From assembly GCA_903901915.1 (NCBI GenBank), contig CAIUSV010000046.1, positions 62,001-126,000 on the forward strand: DNA of 64,000 nucleotides. The letters run 5' to 3'. Shown here one piece after another: positions 9,403-18,214 of the stretch; the stretch's first letter is position 1; each line of letters opens with the position of its first letter. The position numbers and the translations under genes are program-made. A model generated the notes under the pieces. It was given only the letters and a program-made list of their open reading frames with translations, was not told where the DNA came from and ran no database searches. This DNA is from an uncultured Rhodospirillaceae bacterium. Its GTDB lineage: Bacteria > Pseudomonadota > Alphaproteobacteria > Rhodospirillales > Magnetospirillaceae.

Positions 9403-10467
9403 ATGTCTCTCGTTTCGATGCGCCAGCTCCTCGACCACGCCGCCGAGAACAGCTACGGCATTCCCGCCTTCAACGTGAACAACATGGAGCAGGTCAAGGC
9501 GATCATGGAGGCCGCCTCGGCCTGTGACGCCCCGGTCATCCTCCAGGCCTCGGCCGGCGCCCGCAAATATGCCGGCGAGGCCTTTCTGCGCCACCTGATC
9601 CTTGCCGCCATCGAGTCCTATCCCTCGATCCCGGTATGCATGCACCAGGACCACGGCACCTCGCCCGCCATCAACGTGCGCGCCATCCAGTCCGGCTTCT
9701 CGTCGGTGATGATGGACGGCTCGCTGCGCGAGGACGGCAAGACCCCCGCCAGTTGGGACTACAACGTCGCCGTCACCAGGCAGGTGGTGGATATCGCCCA
9801 TGCCTGCGGCGTCTCGGTCGAAGGTGAACTGGGCTGTCTCGGCTCGCTGGAAACCGGCACCGCCGGCAAGGAGGACGGCGTCGGCGCCGAGGGCAAGCTT
9901 GACCATTCGCAGCTGTTGACCGATCCCGACGAGGCCGCCGAGTTCGTCAAGCAGACCCAGGTCGATGCCCTGGCCATCGCCATCGGCACCAGCCACGGCG
10001 CCTACAAGTTCACCCGCCCACCGACCGGCGAAGTGCTGGCGATCAAGCGAATCAAGGAGATTCACGCCCGCATTCCCAACACCCATCTGGTGATGCACGG
10101 CTCCAGCTCGGTGCCGCAGGACCTGCTGAAGATCGTCAACGATTACGGCGGCGCCCTGGGCCAGACCTACGGCGTTCCGGTCGAGGAAATCGTCGAGGGC
10201 ATCAAGCACGGCGTGCGCAAGATCAACATCGACACCGATCTGCGTCTGGCCGTCACCGGCACCATCCGCAAGTACTTCCACGACAACCCCAAGAAGTTCG
10301 ATCCGCGCGACTATCTCAAGCCCTCGATCGCGTCCATGGTCGAGGTCTGCAAGAGCCGCTACGAAGCCTTCGGCACCGCCGGCCGCGCCTCCAAGATCAA
10401 GGTGGTCGGCCTGGAGGACATGAGTGCCCGCTATGCCAAGGGCGAACTTGCCCCCAAGGTGAACTAG
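9403..10467 (+). CDS. fba: Fructose-bisphosphate aldolase, class II, Calvin-cycle subtype
   Basis: This 354-residue zinc aldolase joins dihydroxyacetone phosphate with glyceraldehyde 3-phosphate, and in autotrophs also makes sedoheptulose bisphosphate. The signature HQDHG (81-85) carries the catalytic Asp83 and the zinc ligand His84. Further markers are [12 protein letters not shown], the GTSHGAYKF loop and the [10 protein letters not shown] segment with a further zinc-binding His. The sequence fits the class IIB, CbbA-like subtype. A strong AGGAAGGAG ribosome site precedes the ATG. It lies directly behind tkt and ahead of a hairpin and a palindromic element. Confidence 0.97.
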   Translation: MSLVSMRQLLDHAAENSYGIPAFNVNNMEQVKAIMEAASACDAPVILQASAGARKYAGEAFLRHLILAAIESYPSIPVCMHQDHGTSPAINVRAIQSGFSSVMMDGSLREDGKTPASWDYNVAVTRQVVDIAHACGVSVEGELGCLGSLETGTAGKEDGVGAEGKLDHSQLLTDPDEAAEFVKQTQVDALAIAIGTSHGAYKFTRPPTGEVLAIKRIKEIHARIPNTHLVMHGSSSVPQDLLKIVNDYGGALGQTYGVPVEEIVEGIKHGVRKINIDTDLRLAVTGTIRKYFHDNPKKFDPRDYLKPSIASMVEVCKSRYEAFGTAGRASKIKVVGLEDMSARYAKGELAPKVN

Positions 10468-10508
10468 AGTTTCCCGCATTTAAGCTGAAACGGAAAATCG
10501 GGAAACTC
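10468..10508 (+). terminator. Hairpin directly after fba
   Basis: Perfect ten-base arms (GAGTTTCCCG at 10468-10477 and its complement at 10499-10508) begin immediately after the fba stop codon. There is no run of T after the stem, so this is either a weak terminator or an mRNA-stabilising 3' structure. It may also belong to the palindromic element that follows. Confidence 0.45.
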
Positions 10509-10510
10509 CT

Positions 10511-10650
10511 GAGCCAGAGCGGCGTTTGAGCCATGAAAAAGCGCAGCTTTTTCGTACAACCAGACTCCTAGAGTGCTTCAGCTTGAAGCTGAGCACTCTA
10601 GGAGTCTCCATCAGCGGCCCTCGCCTCCGGCTCAAGCGCCGCTCGGGCTT
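10511..10650. repeat. Nested palindromic element between fba and rpe
   Basis: The gap between fba and rpe contains several inverted repeats inside one another. Outer arms at 10511-10530 and 10631-10649 are nearly complementary. Inside them are an eight-base perfect stem with a three-base loop at 10535-10553 and a long hairpin at 10563-10606, whose 21-base arms match except for one bulged base. This looks like a REP- or MITE-like intergenic element rather than a single terminator. It codes for nothing apparent and ends about 20 bases before the rpe start. Confidence 0.6.
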
Positions 10651-10671
10651 GGTGGCACGAAAGAACCGTCC

Positions 10672-11325
10672 ATGACCGTCAAGATCGCGCCCTCCATCCT
10701 GTCCGCCGACTTCGCCCGCCTGGGCGAGGAGGTCAAGGCCATCGACGCCGCCGGATGCGATTGGGTTCACATCGACGTCATGGACGGCCATTTCGTCCCC
10801 AACCTCACCTTCGGTCCGGCCATCATCAAGGCGGTGCGGCCCTACACCACCAAGGTGTTCGACGTCCACCTGATGATCGACCCGGCCCAACCCTATCTCG
10901 AGGACTACGCCAAGGCCGGGGCCGACATCATCACCGTCCATGCCGAGGCCGACGCCCACATCGACCGCTCATTGCAGTTCATCCGCTCGCTGGGCAAGAA
11001 GGCCGGGCTGTCGCTCAATCCGGCGACGCCGGAAAACGTCATCGAATACGTCATCGACAAGCTCGACCTGATTCTGGTGATGAGCGTCAATCCCGGCTTC
11101 GGCGGCCAAAGCTTCATCGAGTCCCAATTGGACAAGATCGCCCGCATCCGCCGCATGATCGGCGGGCGCCCCATCGACCTTCAGGTCGATGGCGGCGTCA
11201 CCGCCGACAACGCCCACCGGGTGATCGCCGCCGGCGCCAACGTGCTGGTGGCCGGCTCGGCGGTATTCAAGACCGCCGACTACGGCGCCAATATCGCCGC
11301 CATCCGGGCCTCACGGCCGAGCTAA
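10672..11325 (+). CDS. rpe: Ribulose-phosphate 3-epimerase
   Basis: This 217-residue TIM-barrel enzyme interconverts xylulose 5-phosphate and ribulose 5-phosphate in the Calvin and pentose-phosphate pathways. The metal-binding residues are visible: His33 and Asp35 in WVHIDVMDG, His66 in DVHLMID, and the Asp of QVDGGV. The phosphate-binding loop NPGFGGQ is also present. I start it at the ATG giving [10 protein letters not shown], the usual N-terminus. An upstream in-frame start would translate part of the palindromic element. Its end overlaps the convergent flavin-family gene by 15 bases. It completes the tkt-fba-rpe block. Confidence 0.96.
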   Translation: MTVKIAPSILSADFARLGEEVKAIDAAGCDWVHIDVMDGHFVPNLTFGPAIIKAVRPYTTKVFDVHLMIDPAQPYLEDYAKAGADIITVHAEADAHIDRSLQFIRSLGKKAGLSLNPATPENVIEYVIDKLDLILVMSVNPGFGGQSFIESQLDKIARIRRMIGGRPIDLQVDGGVTADNAHRVIAAGANVLVAGSAVFKTADYGANIAAIRASRPS

Positions 11326-11937
11326 GGTCACACCCTCGGCCAACTGCGGGTCGGCCACGGGCTCCCCCCGCGCCAATGACAGCGGCAGCACTCCCGCCCA
11401 GACCGGTCGGTCCATGTCCCCGGCGTCATCGACCGGCGGGCCGGACCGCGCCTTGGCCGCCCCCTCGGCGATGGTCAGCGACAACACCCGGGTGATGGCC
11501 AGTTCCTTGGCGGTCGGCGGCCGCACATGGGGATAGCGGCCGGGCGACAGCTTTTCGATCAGCGCCGCCAGCGCCGCTTCCTTGGCGGCCGGGTCCGTCA
11601 CCTCCTCGGCGCGGCCGAACAGCACGACCGAGCGGTAATTCATGGAGTGATGCATGGCCGAACGGCCCAGCACCAGCCCGTCCACCAGCAAGACGGTGAC
11701 GCACAACTCGGCCCCCGCCGCCATGGCCCGCCCCAGGCGGCTGCCCATGCCGCCATGGACGTAGAGACGATCGCCGATCCGCCAGTGGGCGGTTGGTATA
11801 CCGACCGGTCGGCCATCCTCGACGAAAGCCACGGTACAGGCCGGCGCCTCGTCCAGAATGGCGTAGATGTCGGCTTCATCATAACTGCCGCGATGACTGC
11901 GCTGGCGAAGGGTGGTGCGGTCGGTCCTGGCAAGCAT
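11311..11937 (-). CDS. Pyridoxamine 5'-phosphate oxidase-family flavoprotein
   Basis: This 208-residue protein has the split beta-barrel fold of the pyridoxamine phosphate oxidase-like, FMN-binding family. The typical run is present: [60 protein letters not shown]. Members include small flavin reductases and uncharacterised regulators of the MSMEG-like group; real vitamin B6 oxidase is unlikely. It is divergent from pstS, and their start regions flank the Pho box, so phosphate control of this gene cannot be excluded. Its 3' end overlaps rpe by 15 bases. Confidence 0.85.
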   Translation of the reverse strand: MLARTDRTTLRQRSHRGSYDEADIYAILDEAPACTVAFVEDGRPVGIPTAHWRIGDRLYVHGGMGSRLGRAMAAGAELCVTVLLVDGLVLGRSAMHHSMNYRSVVLFGRAEEVTDPAAKEAALAALIEKLSPGRYPHVRPPTAKELAITRVLSLTIAEGAAKARSGPPVDDAGDMDRPVWAGVLPLSLARGEPVADPQLAEGVTLARP

Positions 11938-12027
11938 GGCGGCAATCCGGCGGGAAACGGGAACCGCGGCATTCTTTCACAGCCCCCGCCGGGTTGACCA
12001 TCCCGACGGACATCATAGATCCGCCGG

Positions 12028-12067
12028 CCGTCACAAAACCTTCATCATTCCGTCGCCGTGCTGTAAC
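12028..12067 (+). promoter_or_regulatory. Pho box with four 11-bp spaced units upstream of pstS
   Basis: Four seven-base units, CCGTCAC, CCTTCAT, CCGTCGC and CTGTAAC, start at 12028, 12039, 12050 and 12061. Each is separated by four bases, giving the 11-base period of PhoB binding sites (consensus CTGTCAT). The array ends 67 bases before the pstS start and heads an operon that includes phoB. Confidence 0.8.
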
Positions 12068-12133
12068 ACCGCCCCGTTATGGTGTGGGCGTGGAGGCTTG
12101 GCCTCCGTTTCCGAATGCCCCATTGGAGGTCTC

Positions 12134-13159
12134 ATGATCAGGAAGACCATGGCCGTCGCCGCCGTCGCGGTTGCCGCCGTCGCCACCGCCGGTGCCGCCC
12201 ACGCCCGCGATCAGATCCGCATCGTCGGGTCCTCGACCGTCTATCCGTTCTCCACCGCCGTCGCCGAGCAGTTCGGCAAGGCCGGCAAGTTCAAGACCCC
12301 GGTGGTCGAGAGCACCGGCACCGGCGGCGGCATGCGCCTGTTCTGTTCCGGTGTCGGCGACGGCTTCCCCGACATCACCAACGCTTCGCGCCGCATCACC
12401 GCGTCCGAGTTCGAGACCTGCACCAAGAACGGTGTCACCGCCATCACCGAGGTGGTGATCGGCTTTGACGGCATCGTCTTCATCAACGCCAAGTCCGGCC
12501 CCAAGTTCACGCTGACCCGGGCGCAGATGTACAAGGCCACCGCCAAGGACGTTCCGGTCGGCGGCAAGCTGGTCGCCAACCCCTACAAGAGCTGGAGCGA
12601 CGTCGATCCGTCGCTGCCCAAGGAGCCGATCCTGGTCTACGGTCCGGCCCCCAATCACGGCACCCGCGACGCCTATGTCGAACTGGTGCTGGACCCCGCC
12701 TGCGAGGCTCAGCCCGAGATCAAGGCGCTGGACAAGGACGCCAGGAAGAAGGCGTGCCAGACCGTGCGCGAGGATGGCGCCTGGGTCGAGGTTTCCGAGA
12801 ACTACACCGTGATCCAGCAGAAGATCACCTCCAACCCGGCGGCAGTCGGCGTGATCACCTTCAGCTACCTCGACCAGAACGCCGACAAGGTTCAGGCCGC
12901 GCCGGTGGACGGGGTGGTCGCCACCTACGACAACATCGCCAGCAACAAGTATCCGGTGTCGCGCCCGCTGTTCTTCTATATCAAGAAGCAGCACGTCGGC
13001 ATGGTGCCCGGCATCAAGGAATACGTCGCCGAGTTCACCAGCGACAAGGCCTGGGGCAAGGAAGGCTATCTCTCCGAGAAGGGCCTGATCGCGTCGCCCG
13101 ACGCCGTCCGCAAGGATCAGGCCACCAACGCCAAGACCCTCGGCGACCTGAAGATGTAG
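12134..13159 (+). CDS. pstS: Phosphate ABC transporter, periplasmic phosphate-binding protein
   Basis: This is the high-affinity phosphate-binding protein of the Pst transporter. The 341-residue precursor begins with a clear signal peptide (MIRKTM, an Ala/Val-rich core, cleavage after AHA). The mature part has the phosphate-binding segments GSSTVYPFS near its start and STGTGGGMR, then the NHGTRDAYVE loop. I chose the ATG at 12134 because of the signal peptide and a GGAGG site seven bases upstream. It is first in the pst operon behind the Pho box. A strong hairpin follows the gene and probably makes pstS mRNA more abundant than the rest. Confidence 0.96.
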   Translation: MIRKTMAVAAVAVAAVATAGAAHARDQIRIVGSSTVYPFSTAVAEQFGKAGKFKTPVVESTGTGGGMRLFCSGVGDGFPDITNASRRITASEFETCTKNGVTAITEVVIGFDGIVFINAKSGPKFTLTRAQMYKATAKDVPVGGKLVANPYKSWSDVDPSLPKEPILVYGPAPNHGTRDAYVELVLDPACEAQPEIKALDKDARKKACQTVREDGAWVEVSENYTVIQQKITSNPAAVGVITFSYLDQNADKVQAAPVDGVVATYDNIASNKYPVSRPLFFYIKKQHVGMVPGIKEYVAEFTSDKAWGKEGYLSEKGLIASPDAVRKDQATNAKTLGDLKM

Positions 13160-13168
13160 TATCGTCGG

Positions 13169-13194
13169 GCAGAGGCCGGATCTTCGGCCTCTGC
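13169..13194 (+). terminator. Intercistronic hairpin between pstS and pstC
   Basis: A perfect ten-base stem (13169-13178 with 13185-13194) and six-base loop follow the pstS stop codon. There is no T-run behind it, so it is likely a processing or partial termination site that lets pstS exceed pstCAB expression. Confidence 0.6.
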
Positions 13195-13229
13195 CTCCCG
13201 TTCGCCCGGCCACAGAGATTACGGATCCC

Positions 13230-14603
13230 ATGCAGACCTTCACCCTGGCCGCGATGCTGCTGCTGCTGAGTTCCCTCGCCTTCCGTCTGGGCCGCGGCCG
13301 GGCGCTGGCGGTGGTGGGCGGCGAGCCGCGCGGCCTGCATTCCCTGCCGGGCTATTACGGCTGGTGGGTCGCCCTGTGGTGCGGCCTGCCCGCCTTCGCC
13401 GTGCTGTTGTCCTGGCTGGTGCTGGAACCCAGCGTCGTCCGCGCCCTGGTGGTGTCCGGCCTGCCGGCCGAAATGCAGGCGCTTGGCCCCGACCGGATCG
13501 ACGTGCTGGTCAACGAGGTGCGCAACGCCGCCCTGGGACACGCCACCACCAACCCCGCCCTTGCCGCCGCCGCCGAGCATTACCTGCGGCTGAGCCGGAT
13601 CGGCTTTGCCTCGGTGGCGGTGATTTCGGTGGCGCTGGCCCTGGCCGGCACCGCCTTGGCCCGCGCCCGCATCGAACCGGCCTTGCGCGCCCGCCCCCGG
13701 GTCGAGAGGGTGGTCAAGGTGTTCCTGGTGGCCAGTTCCACCGTGGCGGTGTTCACCACCATCGGCATCGTCCTGTCGCTGCTGTTCGAGGCGCTGCGCT
13801 TCTTCAACATGGTCTCGATCACCGACTTCCTGTTCGGGCTGAGCTGGAGTCCGCAGATGTCGATCCGCTCGGACCAGACCGGCAGTTCCGGCGCCTTCGG
13901 CATGGTGCCGCTGTTCACCGGCACCATGCTGATCAGCCTGATTTCCATGGTGGTGGCGCTGCCGCTGGGGCTGTTCTCGGCAGTCTACATGGCCGAGTAC
14001 GCCGCACCGAGATTCCGCGCCGTGGCCAAGCCGGCGCTGGAAATCCTGGCCGGCATCCCCACCGTGGTCTACGGCTTCTTCGCCGTCATCACCGTGGCGC
14101 CGCTGATCCGTGGCGCCGGCGAGGCGCTGGGGCTGACGGTGGCCGCCGAAAGCGCGCTGGCCGCCGGATTCGTGCTCGGCATCACCCTGATCCCGCTGAT
14201 CTCGTCGCTGTCCGACGACGTCATCACCGCCGTGCCCCAATCGTTGCGCGAAGGCGCCCTGGGACTGGGCGCCACCCGCTCCGAGACCGTGCGTCTGGTG
14301 ATCCTGCCGGCGGCGCTGCCCGGCATCGTCGGCGGCGTACTGCTGGCGGTATCGCGCGCCATCGGCGAAACCATGATCGTGGTGATGGCCGCCGGCCTGT
14401 CGGCCAAGCTGACCTTCAATCCGCTGGAGGCGGTCACCACGGTGACGGTGCAGATCGTCACCCTGCTGGTGGGCGATACCGAATTCGACAGTCCCAAGAC
14501 CCTGGCGGCTTTCGCCCTGGGCCTGATGCTGTTCGCCATCACCCTGGGCCTCAACGTGGTTGCGCTGCACATCGTCCAGAAGTATCGGGAAAAGTATGAC
14601 TGA
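13230..14603 (+). CDS. pstC: Phosphate ABC transporter permease PstC
   Basis: PstC (457 aa) is one of the two inner-membrane permeases of the phosphate importer. It is longer than the roughly 320 residues of E. coli PstC. The first 130 or so residues carry extra transmembrane segments (residues about 3-15, 35-60 and 125-150) and a loop before the canonical six-helix core. The ABC-permease EAA-type loop is visible near EGALGLGATRSETVRLVILPAALPG, split by its conserved glycine. This long form is common in alphaproteobacteria. Its end overlaps pstA by eight bases. Confidence 0.94.
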   Translation: MQTFTLAAMLLLLSSLAFRLGRGRALAVVGGEPRGLHSLPGYYGWWVALWCGLPAFAVLLSWLVLEPSVVRALVVSGLPAEMQALGPDRIDVLVNEVRNAALGHATTNPALAAAAEHYLRLSRIGFASVAVISVALALAGTALARARIEPALRARPRVERVVKVFLVASSTVAVFTTIGIVLSLLFEALRFFNMVSITDFLFGLSWSPQMSIRSDQTGSSGAFGMVPLFTGTMLISLISMVVALPLGLFSAVYMAEYAAPRFRAVAKPALEILAGIPTVVYGFFAVITVAPLIRGAGEALGLTVAAESALAAGFVLGITLIPLISSLSDDVITAVPQSLREGALGLGATRSETVRLVILPAALPGIVGGVLLAVSRAIGETMIVVMAAGLSAKLTFNPLEAVTTVTVQIVTLLVGDTEFDSPKTLAAFALGLMLFAITLGLNVVALHIVQKYREKYD

Positions 14604-15879
14604 TATGGCCGAGACCACCGCCGTCACCCGCACCGCCGAGACCGTCGCCGCCAGACTCGGCCGGCGCTACGCCGCCGAGGCGCGGTTCCGCGCCTTCGGA
14701 TTCGCCGCCGTGGCCATATCCATCGGCTTTCTCGCCATCCTGCTCGGCAGCATCGTCGCCAAGGGCTGGAGCGCTTTTGTCCAGACCCAGGTTTTGGTCG
14801 AGATCGCCTTCGATCCCCAGGTGATCGATCCCGACGGCACCCGCGACCCCGCCACCCTGGATACCGCCGACTATGCCGCGCTGATCCGCGCCGCGCTGGC
14901 TGCCCGTCTGGCGCCCGACGCCGACCGCTCGACCCGGCGCGACCTGTCCGGCCTGATCAGCAGCGGCGCCGCCAATCAGGTGCGGGCCATGGTCAACGCC
15001 GATCCATCACTGATCGGCACCAGCCGCAAGGTGTGGCTGATGGCGTCGGACAAGCTCGACATGGTGACCAAGGGCCAGTACGACACCGCGCTGAACGAGC
15101 GCCAGTTGGGCTGGCTGACGGCGTTGCGGGCCGACGGCGAGCTACGGCGGACGTTCAACACCACCTTCCTCACCGCCGGCGACTCGCGCGAGCCGGAACA
15201 GGCGGGTATCTGGGGGGCGATGGTCGGGTCGTTCTTCTCGCTGCTGATCACCTTGCTGGTCAGTTTTCCGCTGGGCGTCGCCGCCGCCGTCTACCTGGAG
15301 GAGTTCGCCCCCACCAACCGCTGGACCAACCTCATCGAGGTCAACATCAACAATCTGGCCGCCGTGCCGTCGGTGGTGTTCGGCCTGCTGGGCCTGGCCA
15401 TGTTCCTCAATGTCTTTCACCTGCCGCGCTCGGCGCCGCTGGTCGGCGGTCTGGTGCTGGCGCTGATCTGCCTGCCCACCATCATCATCGCCGGCCGCGC
15501 CGCGCTGAAATCGGTGCCGCCATCGATCCGCCAGGCCGCCGCCGGCCTTGGCGCCTCCAGGCTCCAGATCGTCGCCCACCATGTGCTGCCGCTGGCGATG
15601 CCCGGCATGCTGACCGGCACCATCCTGGGCATGGCCCGCGCCCTGGGCGAGACGGCGCCGCTGCTGATGATCGGCATGGTCGCCTTCATCGTCGATATTC
15701 CCAAAAGCCCGCTCGATCCCTCGGCGGTGCTGCCGGTACAGGTCTATTTGTGGGCGGGCAGTTCCGAGCGGGCCTTCGTCGAGAAGACCTCGGGGGCGAT
15801 CATCGTGCTGCTGGTGTTCCTGGTGGCCATGAACCTGATCGCCATCTTGATGCGTAAACGCTTTGAACGTCGCTGGTGA
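14596..15879 (+). CDS. pstA: Phosphate ABC transporter permease PstA
   Basis: PstA (427 aa) pairs with PstC to form the membrane channel. After one N-terminal membrane segment (about residues 35-60) there is an unusually long periplasmic insertion of roughly 150 residues, rich in charged residues, before the conserved permease core that starts near [19 protein letters not shown]. The EAA-like loop appears as [19 protein letters not shown]. The start at 14596 overlaps the pstC stop, which fits translational coupling. The ATG at 14605 is an alternative. Such long PstA forms also occur in other alphaproteobacteria. Confidence 0.93.
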   Translation: MTDMAETTAVTRTAETVAARLGRRYAAEARFRAFGFAAVAISIGFLAILLGSIVAKGWSAFVQTQVLVEIAFDPQVIDPDGTRDPATLDTADYAALIRAALAARLAPDADRSTRRDLSGLISSGAANQVRAMVNADPSLIGTSRKVWLMASDKLDMVTKGQYDTALNERQLGWLTALRADGELRRTFNTTFLTAGDSREPEQAGIWGAMVGSFFSLLITLLVSFPLGVAAAVYLEEFAPTNRWTNLIEVNINNLAAVPSVVFGLLGLAMFLNVFHLPRSAPLVGGLVLALICLPTIIIAGRAALKSVPPSIRQAAAGLGASRLQIVAHHVLPLAMPGMLTGTILGMARALGETAPLLMIGMVAFIVDIPKSPLDPSAVLPVQVYLWAGSSERAFVEKTSGAIIVLLVFLVAMNLIAILMRKRFERRW

Positions 15880-15893
15880 ACGGAGCCATGGCC

Positions 15894-16673
15894 ATGAACG
15901 CGCTGCTTCCCCTGGGCACCATCAAGGTCAAGGCCCAGGGCGTCAACGTCCACTACGGCGACAAACATGCGCTGCAATCGGTGGATCTCGACATCCGGGC
16001 CGGCGAGGTGATGGCGCTGATCGGGCCGTCGGGCTGCGGCAAGTCCACCTTCCTGCGCTGCATCAACCGCATGAACGATCTGGTGGACGGCGCCCGCGTC
16101 ACCGGCTCGCTGACCCTGGACGGCGAGGATATCTATGACCGCGCCATCGACGTGGTGCAATTGCGCGCCCGCGTCGGCATGGTCTTCCAAAAGCCCAATC
16201 CGTTTCCCAAATCCATCTATGACAACGTCGCCTATGGCCCACGCATCCACGGCCTGGCCCGCGATCAGGCCGAGTTGGACGAAATCGTCATGACCAGTCT
16301 GGAAAAGGCCGGCCTGCTGGCCGAGGTCAAGGACCGGCTGGCCGAATCGGGCACCGGCCTGTCGGGCGGCCAGCAGCAGCGCCTGTGCATCGCCCGCGCC
16401 ATCGCCGTCAGTCCCGAGGTGATCTTGATGGACGAGCCGTGCTCGGCCTTGGACCCCATCGCCACCGCCAAGGTCGAGGAACTGATCGACGAACTGCACG
16501 AGAACTTCACCATCGTCATCGTCACCCACTCCATGCAGCAGGCGGCGCGGGTGTCGCAGCGCACCGCCTTCTTCCACCTGGGCAAGCTGATCGAGGTGGG
16601 CGATACCGAGCAGATCTTCACCAACCCGCAACAGCCCCTCACCCAGGGCTACATCACCGGCAGGTTCGGCTGA
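15894..16673 (+). CDS. pstB: Phosphate ABC transporter ATP-binding protein
   Basis: PstB (259 aa) is the cytoplasmic ATPase that drives phosphate import. Walker A is GPSGCGKST (44-52), the signature is LSGGQQQRL, Walker B is [13 protein letters not shown] and the H-loop is VTHSM, all intact. Of three possible in-frame starts (GTG 15876, ATG 15888, ATG 15894) I choose 15894, because the GGAG at 15882-15885 is then eight bases upstream. It lies 14 bases behind pstA, and phoU follows after one base. Confidence 0.96.
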   Translation: MNALLPLGTIKVKAQGVNVHYGDKHALQSVDLDIRAGEVMALIGPSGCGKSTFLRCINRMNDLVDGARVTGSLTLDGEDIYDRAIDVVQLRARVGMVFQKPNPFPKSIYDNVAYGPRIHGLARDQAELDEIVMTSLEKAGLLAEVKDRLAESGTGLSGGQQQRLCIARAIAVSPEVILMDEPCSALDPIATAKVEELIDELHENFTIVIVTHSMQQAARVSQRTAFFHLGKLIEVGDTEQIFTNPQQPLTQGYITGRFG

Positions 16674-16674
16674 C

Positions 16675-17370
16675 ATGAACGACCATACCGTCAAATCCTA
16701 CGACGACGAGCTGTCGCATCTGACCAGCATCATCGCCCGCATGGGCGGCATGGCCGAGGCCCAGTTGTCCTCGGCGGTCCAGGCCCTGGCCACACGCGAC
16801 GACGAACTGGCGCAACGCGTCATCGCCGGCGACGCCCGCGTCGATGAACTGGACCAGGAAATCCAAAGCTTCGCCGTGCGCCTGCTGGCGCTGCGCCAAC
16901 CCATGGCCCAGGATCTGCGGCTGATCGTCGGCGCGCTGGGCATCTCGGGCGAGATCGAACGCATCGGCGACTATGCCGCCAATCTGGCCAAGCGCACCCT
17001 GGTGCTGAACCATCTGCCGGCATCGGCGCCGGTGGCCGGAGTGGTGCGGCTGGCCGAACTGGTCTGCACCCTGCTCAAGGACGTGCTGGACGCCTACCTG
17101 GAACGCGACATCGAAAAAGCCACCCGGGTGTGGAACCGCGACGAGGAGGTGGACGCCCTGTACAACGCGGTGTTCCAGACGCTGATCGAGCAGATGACCG
17201 AGGATTCCGGCACCATTACCGCCGCCACCCATCTGCTGTTCATCGCCAAGAACATCGAACGCATCGGCGACCACGCCACCAATATCGCCGAGGCGCTGCA
17301 TTACCAGATCGTCGGCACCCAGCCCGCGGGCAAGCGCCCCAAGGGCAACACCGTCGGAGCTCCGCAATGA
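16675..17370 (+). CDS. phoU: Phosphate-signalling protein PhoU
   Basis: PhoU (231 aa) is a cytoplasmic helical protein that links the Pst transporter to the PhoR kinase and keeps the Pho regulon off when phosphate is plentiful. Two homologous three-helix PhoU domains are visible. Each contains the metal-binding E/DxxxD-type pattern, as in SGEIERIGDYAANLAKR in the first half and AKNIERIGDHATNIAEA in the second. Length and layout are normal. The stop overlaps the phoB start in an ATGA arrangement, which indicates coupled translation. Confidence 0.96.
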   Translation: MNDHTVKSYDDELSHLTSIIARMGGMAEAQLSSAVQALATRDDELAQRVIAGDARVDELDQEIQSFAVRLLALRQPMAQDLRLIVGALGISGEIERIGDYAANLAKRTLVLNHLPASAPVAGVVRLAELVCTLLKDVLDAYLERDIEKATRVWNRDEEVDALYNAVFQTLIEQMTEDSGTITAATHLLFIAKNIERIGDHATNIAEALHYQIVGTQPAGKRPKGNTVGAPQ

Positions 17371-18095
17371 CCGTTCGCGATCCCGGCTCGATGGGCCACG
17401 CCAAGCCGATGATCCTGATCGTCGAGGACGAAGTGTCCCTGGTCACCCTGCTGCGCTACAACCTGGAAAAGGAAGGCTATCGCGTCGCCGAGGCCGGTGA
17501 CGGCGAGGAGGCGCTGACCCTGGTGGCCGAGCGCAAACCCGATCTGATGCTGTTGGACTGGATGCTGCCGTCGCTGTCCGGCATCGAGGTCTGCCGCCAG
17601 TTGCGCCGCAAGCCCGCCACCCGCGACATGCCGATCATCATGTTGACCGCCCGCGGCGAGGAAGGCGACAAGATCCGCGGCCTCAACACCGGTGCCGACG
17701 ATTACCTGACCAAGCCGTTCTCGCTGCCCGAGCTGATGGCCCGCGTCCGCGCCCTGCTGCGCCGCGCCCAGCCGGTACCGCAGAAGGGGATGCTGTCGTG
17801 GGGCGACATCGTCATGGACCTTGCCGCCCACCGCGTCACCCGGGCGGACCGCCCCATCCACCTCGGGCCCACCGAATTCCGCCTGTTGCAGTTCTTCATG
17901 CAGCATCCCGGCATGGTGTTCTCGCGCGAGGAACTGCTGGACGCGGTGTGGGGGCCGGACATCTATGTCGAGCCGCGCACCGTCGATGTGCATATCCGCC
18001 GCCTGCGCAAGGCGCTCAACTGCGACAACGAAAGCGACATCATCCGCACCGTGCGCGCCGCCGGCTACGCCCTGGACGCCGAAAGCGCGGCATAG
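17367..18095 (+). CDS. phoB: Phosphate regulon response regulator PhoB
   Basis: PhoB (242 aa) is an OmpR-type DNA-binding response regulator that activates phosphate-starvation genes through Pho boxes. The receiver domain has the acidic pocket VEDE (19-22), the phosphorylated Asp64 in LLDWMLP, and the conserved Lys in YLTKPFS. The C-terminal winged helix shows the family recognition region EPRTVDVHIRRLRKAL. Because the gene is last in an operon headed by a Pho box, it should activate itself. The partner kinase gene phoR is not in this window. A short hairpin follows. Confidence 0.96.
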   Translation: MTVRDPGSMGHAKPMILIVEDEVSLVTLLRYNLEKEGYRVAEAGDGEEALTLVAERKPDLMLLDWMLPSLSGIEVCRQLRRKPATRDMPIIMLTARGEEGDKIRGLNTGADDYLTKPFSLPELMARVRALLRRAQPVPQKGMLSWGDIVMDLAAHRVTRADRPIHLGPTEFRLLQFFMQHPGMVFSREELLDAVWGPDIYVEPRTVDVHIRRLRKALNCDNESDIIRTVRAAGYALDAESAA

Positions 18096-18130
18096 CGGGC
18101 GTCCGGGAACCGCCAAATTCATGACCATTT

Positions 18131-18152
18131 CAATCGCCGTCTAGGGCGATTG
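18131..18152 (+). terminator. Hairpin after phoB
   Basis: An eight-base perfect stem (18131-18138 with 18145-18152) and six-base loop lie 35 bases beyond the phoB stop. No T-run follows, so termination would be weak or factor-assisted. It is the likely end of the pst-phoB transcript. Confidence 0.4.
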
Positions 18153-18214
18153 TCGGGTTGCCCCGCCGGGCCGAACGTGCTGCACTGAGGCCCAGTGTGG
18201 CCGGGGGGTATGGC

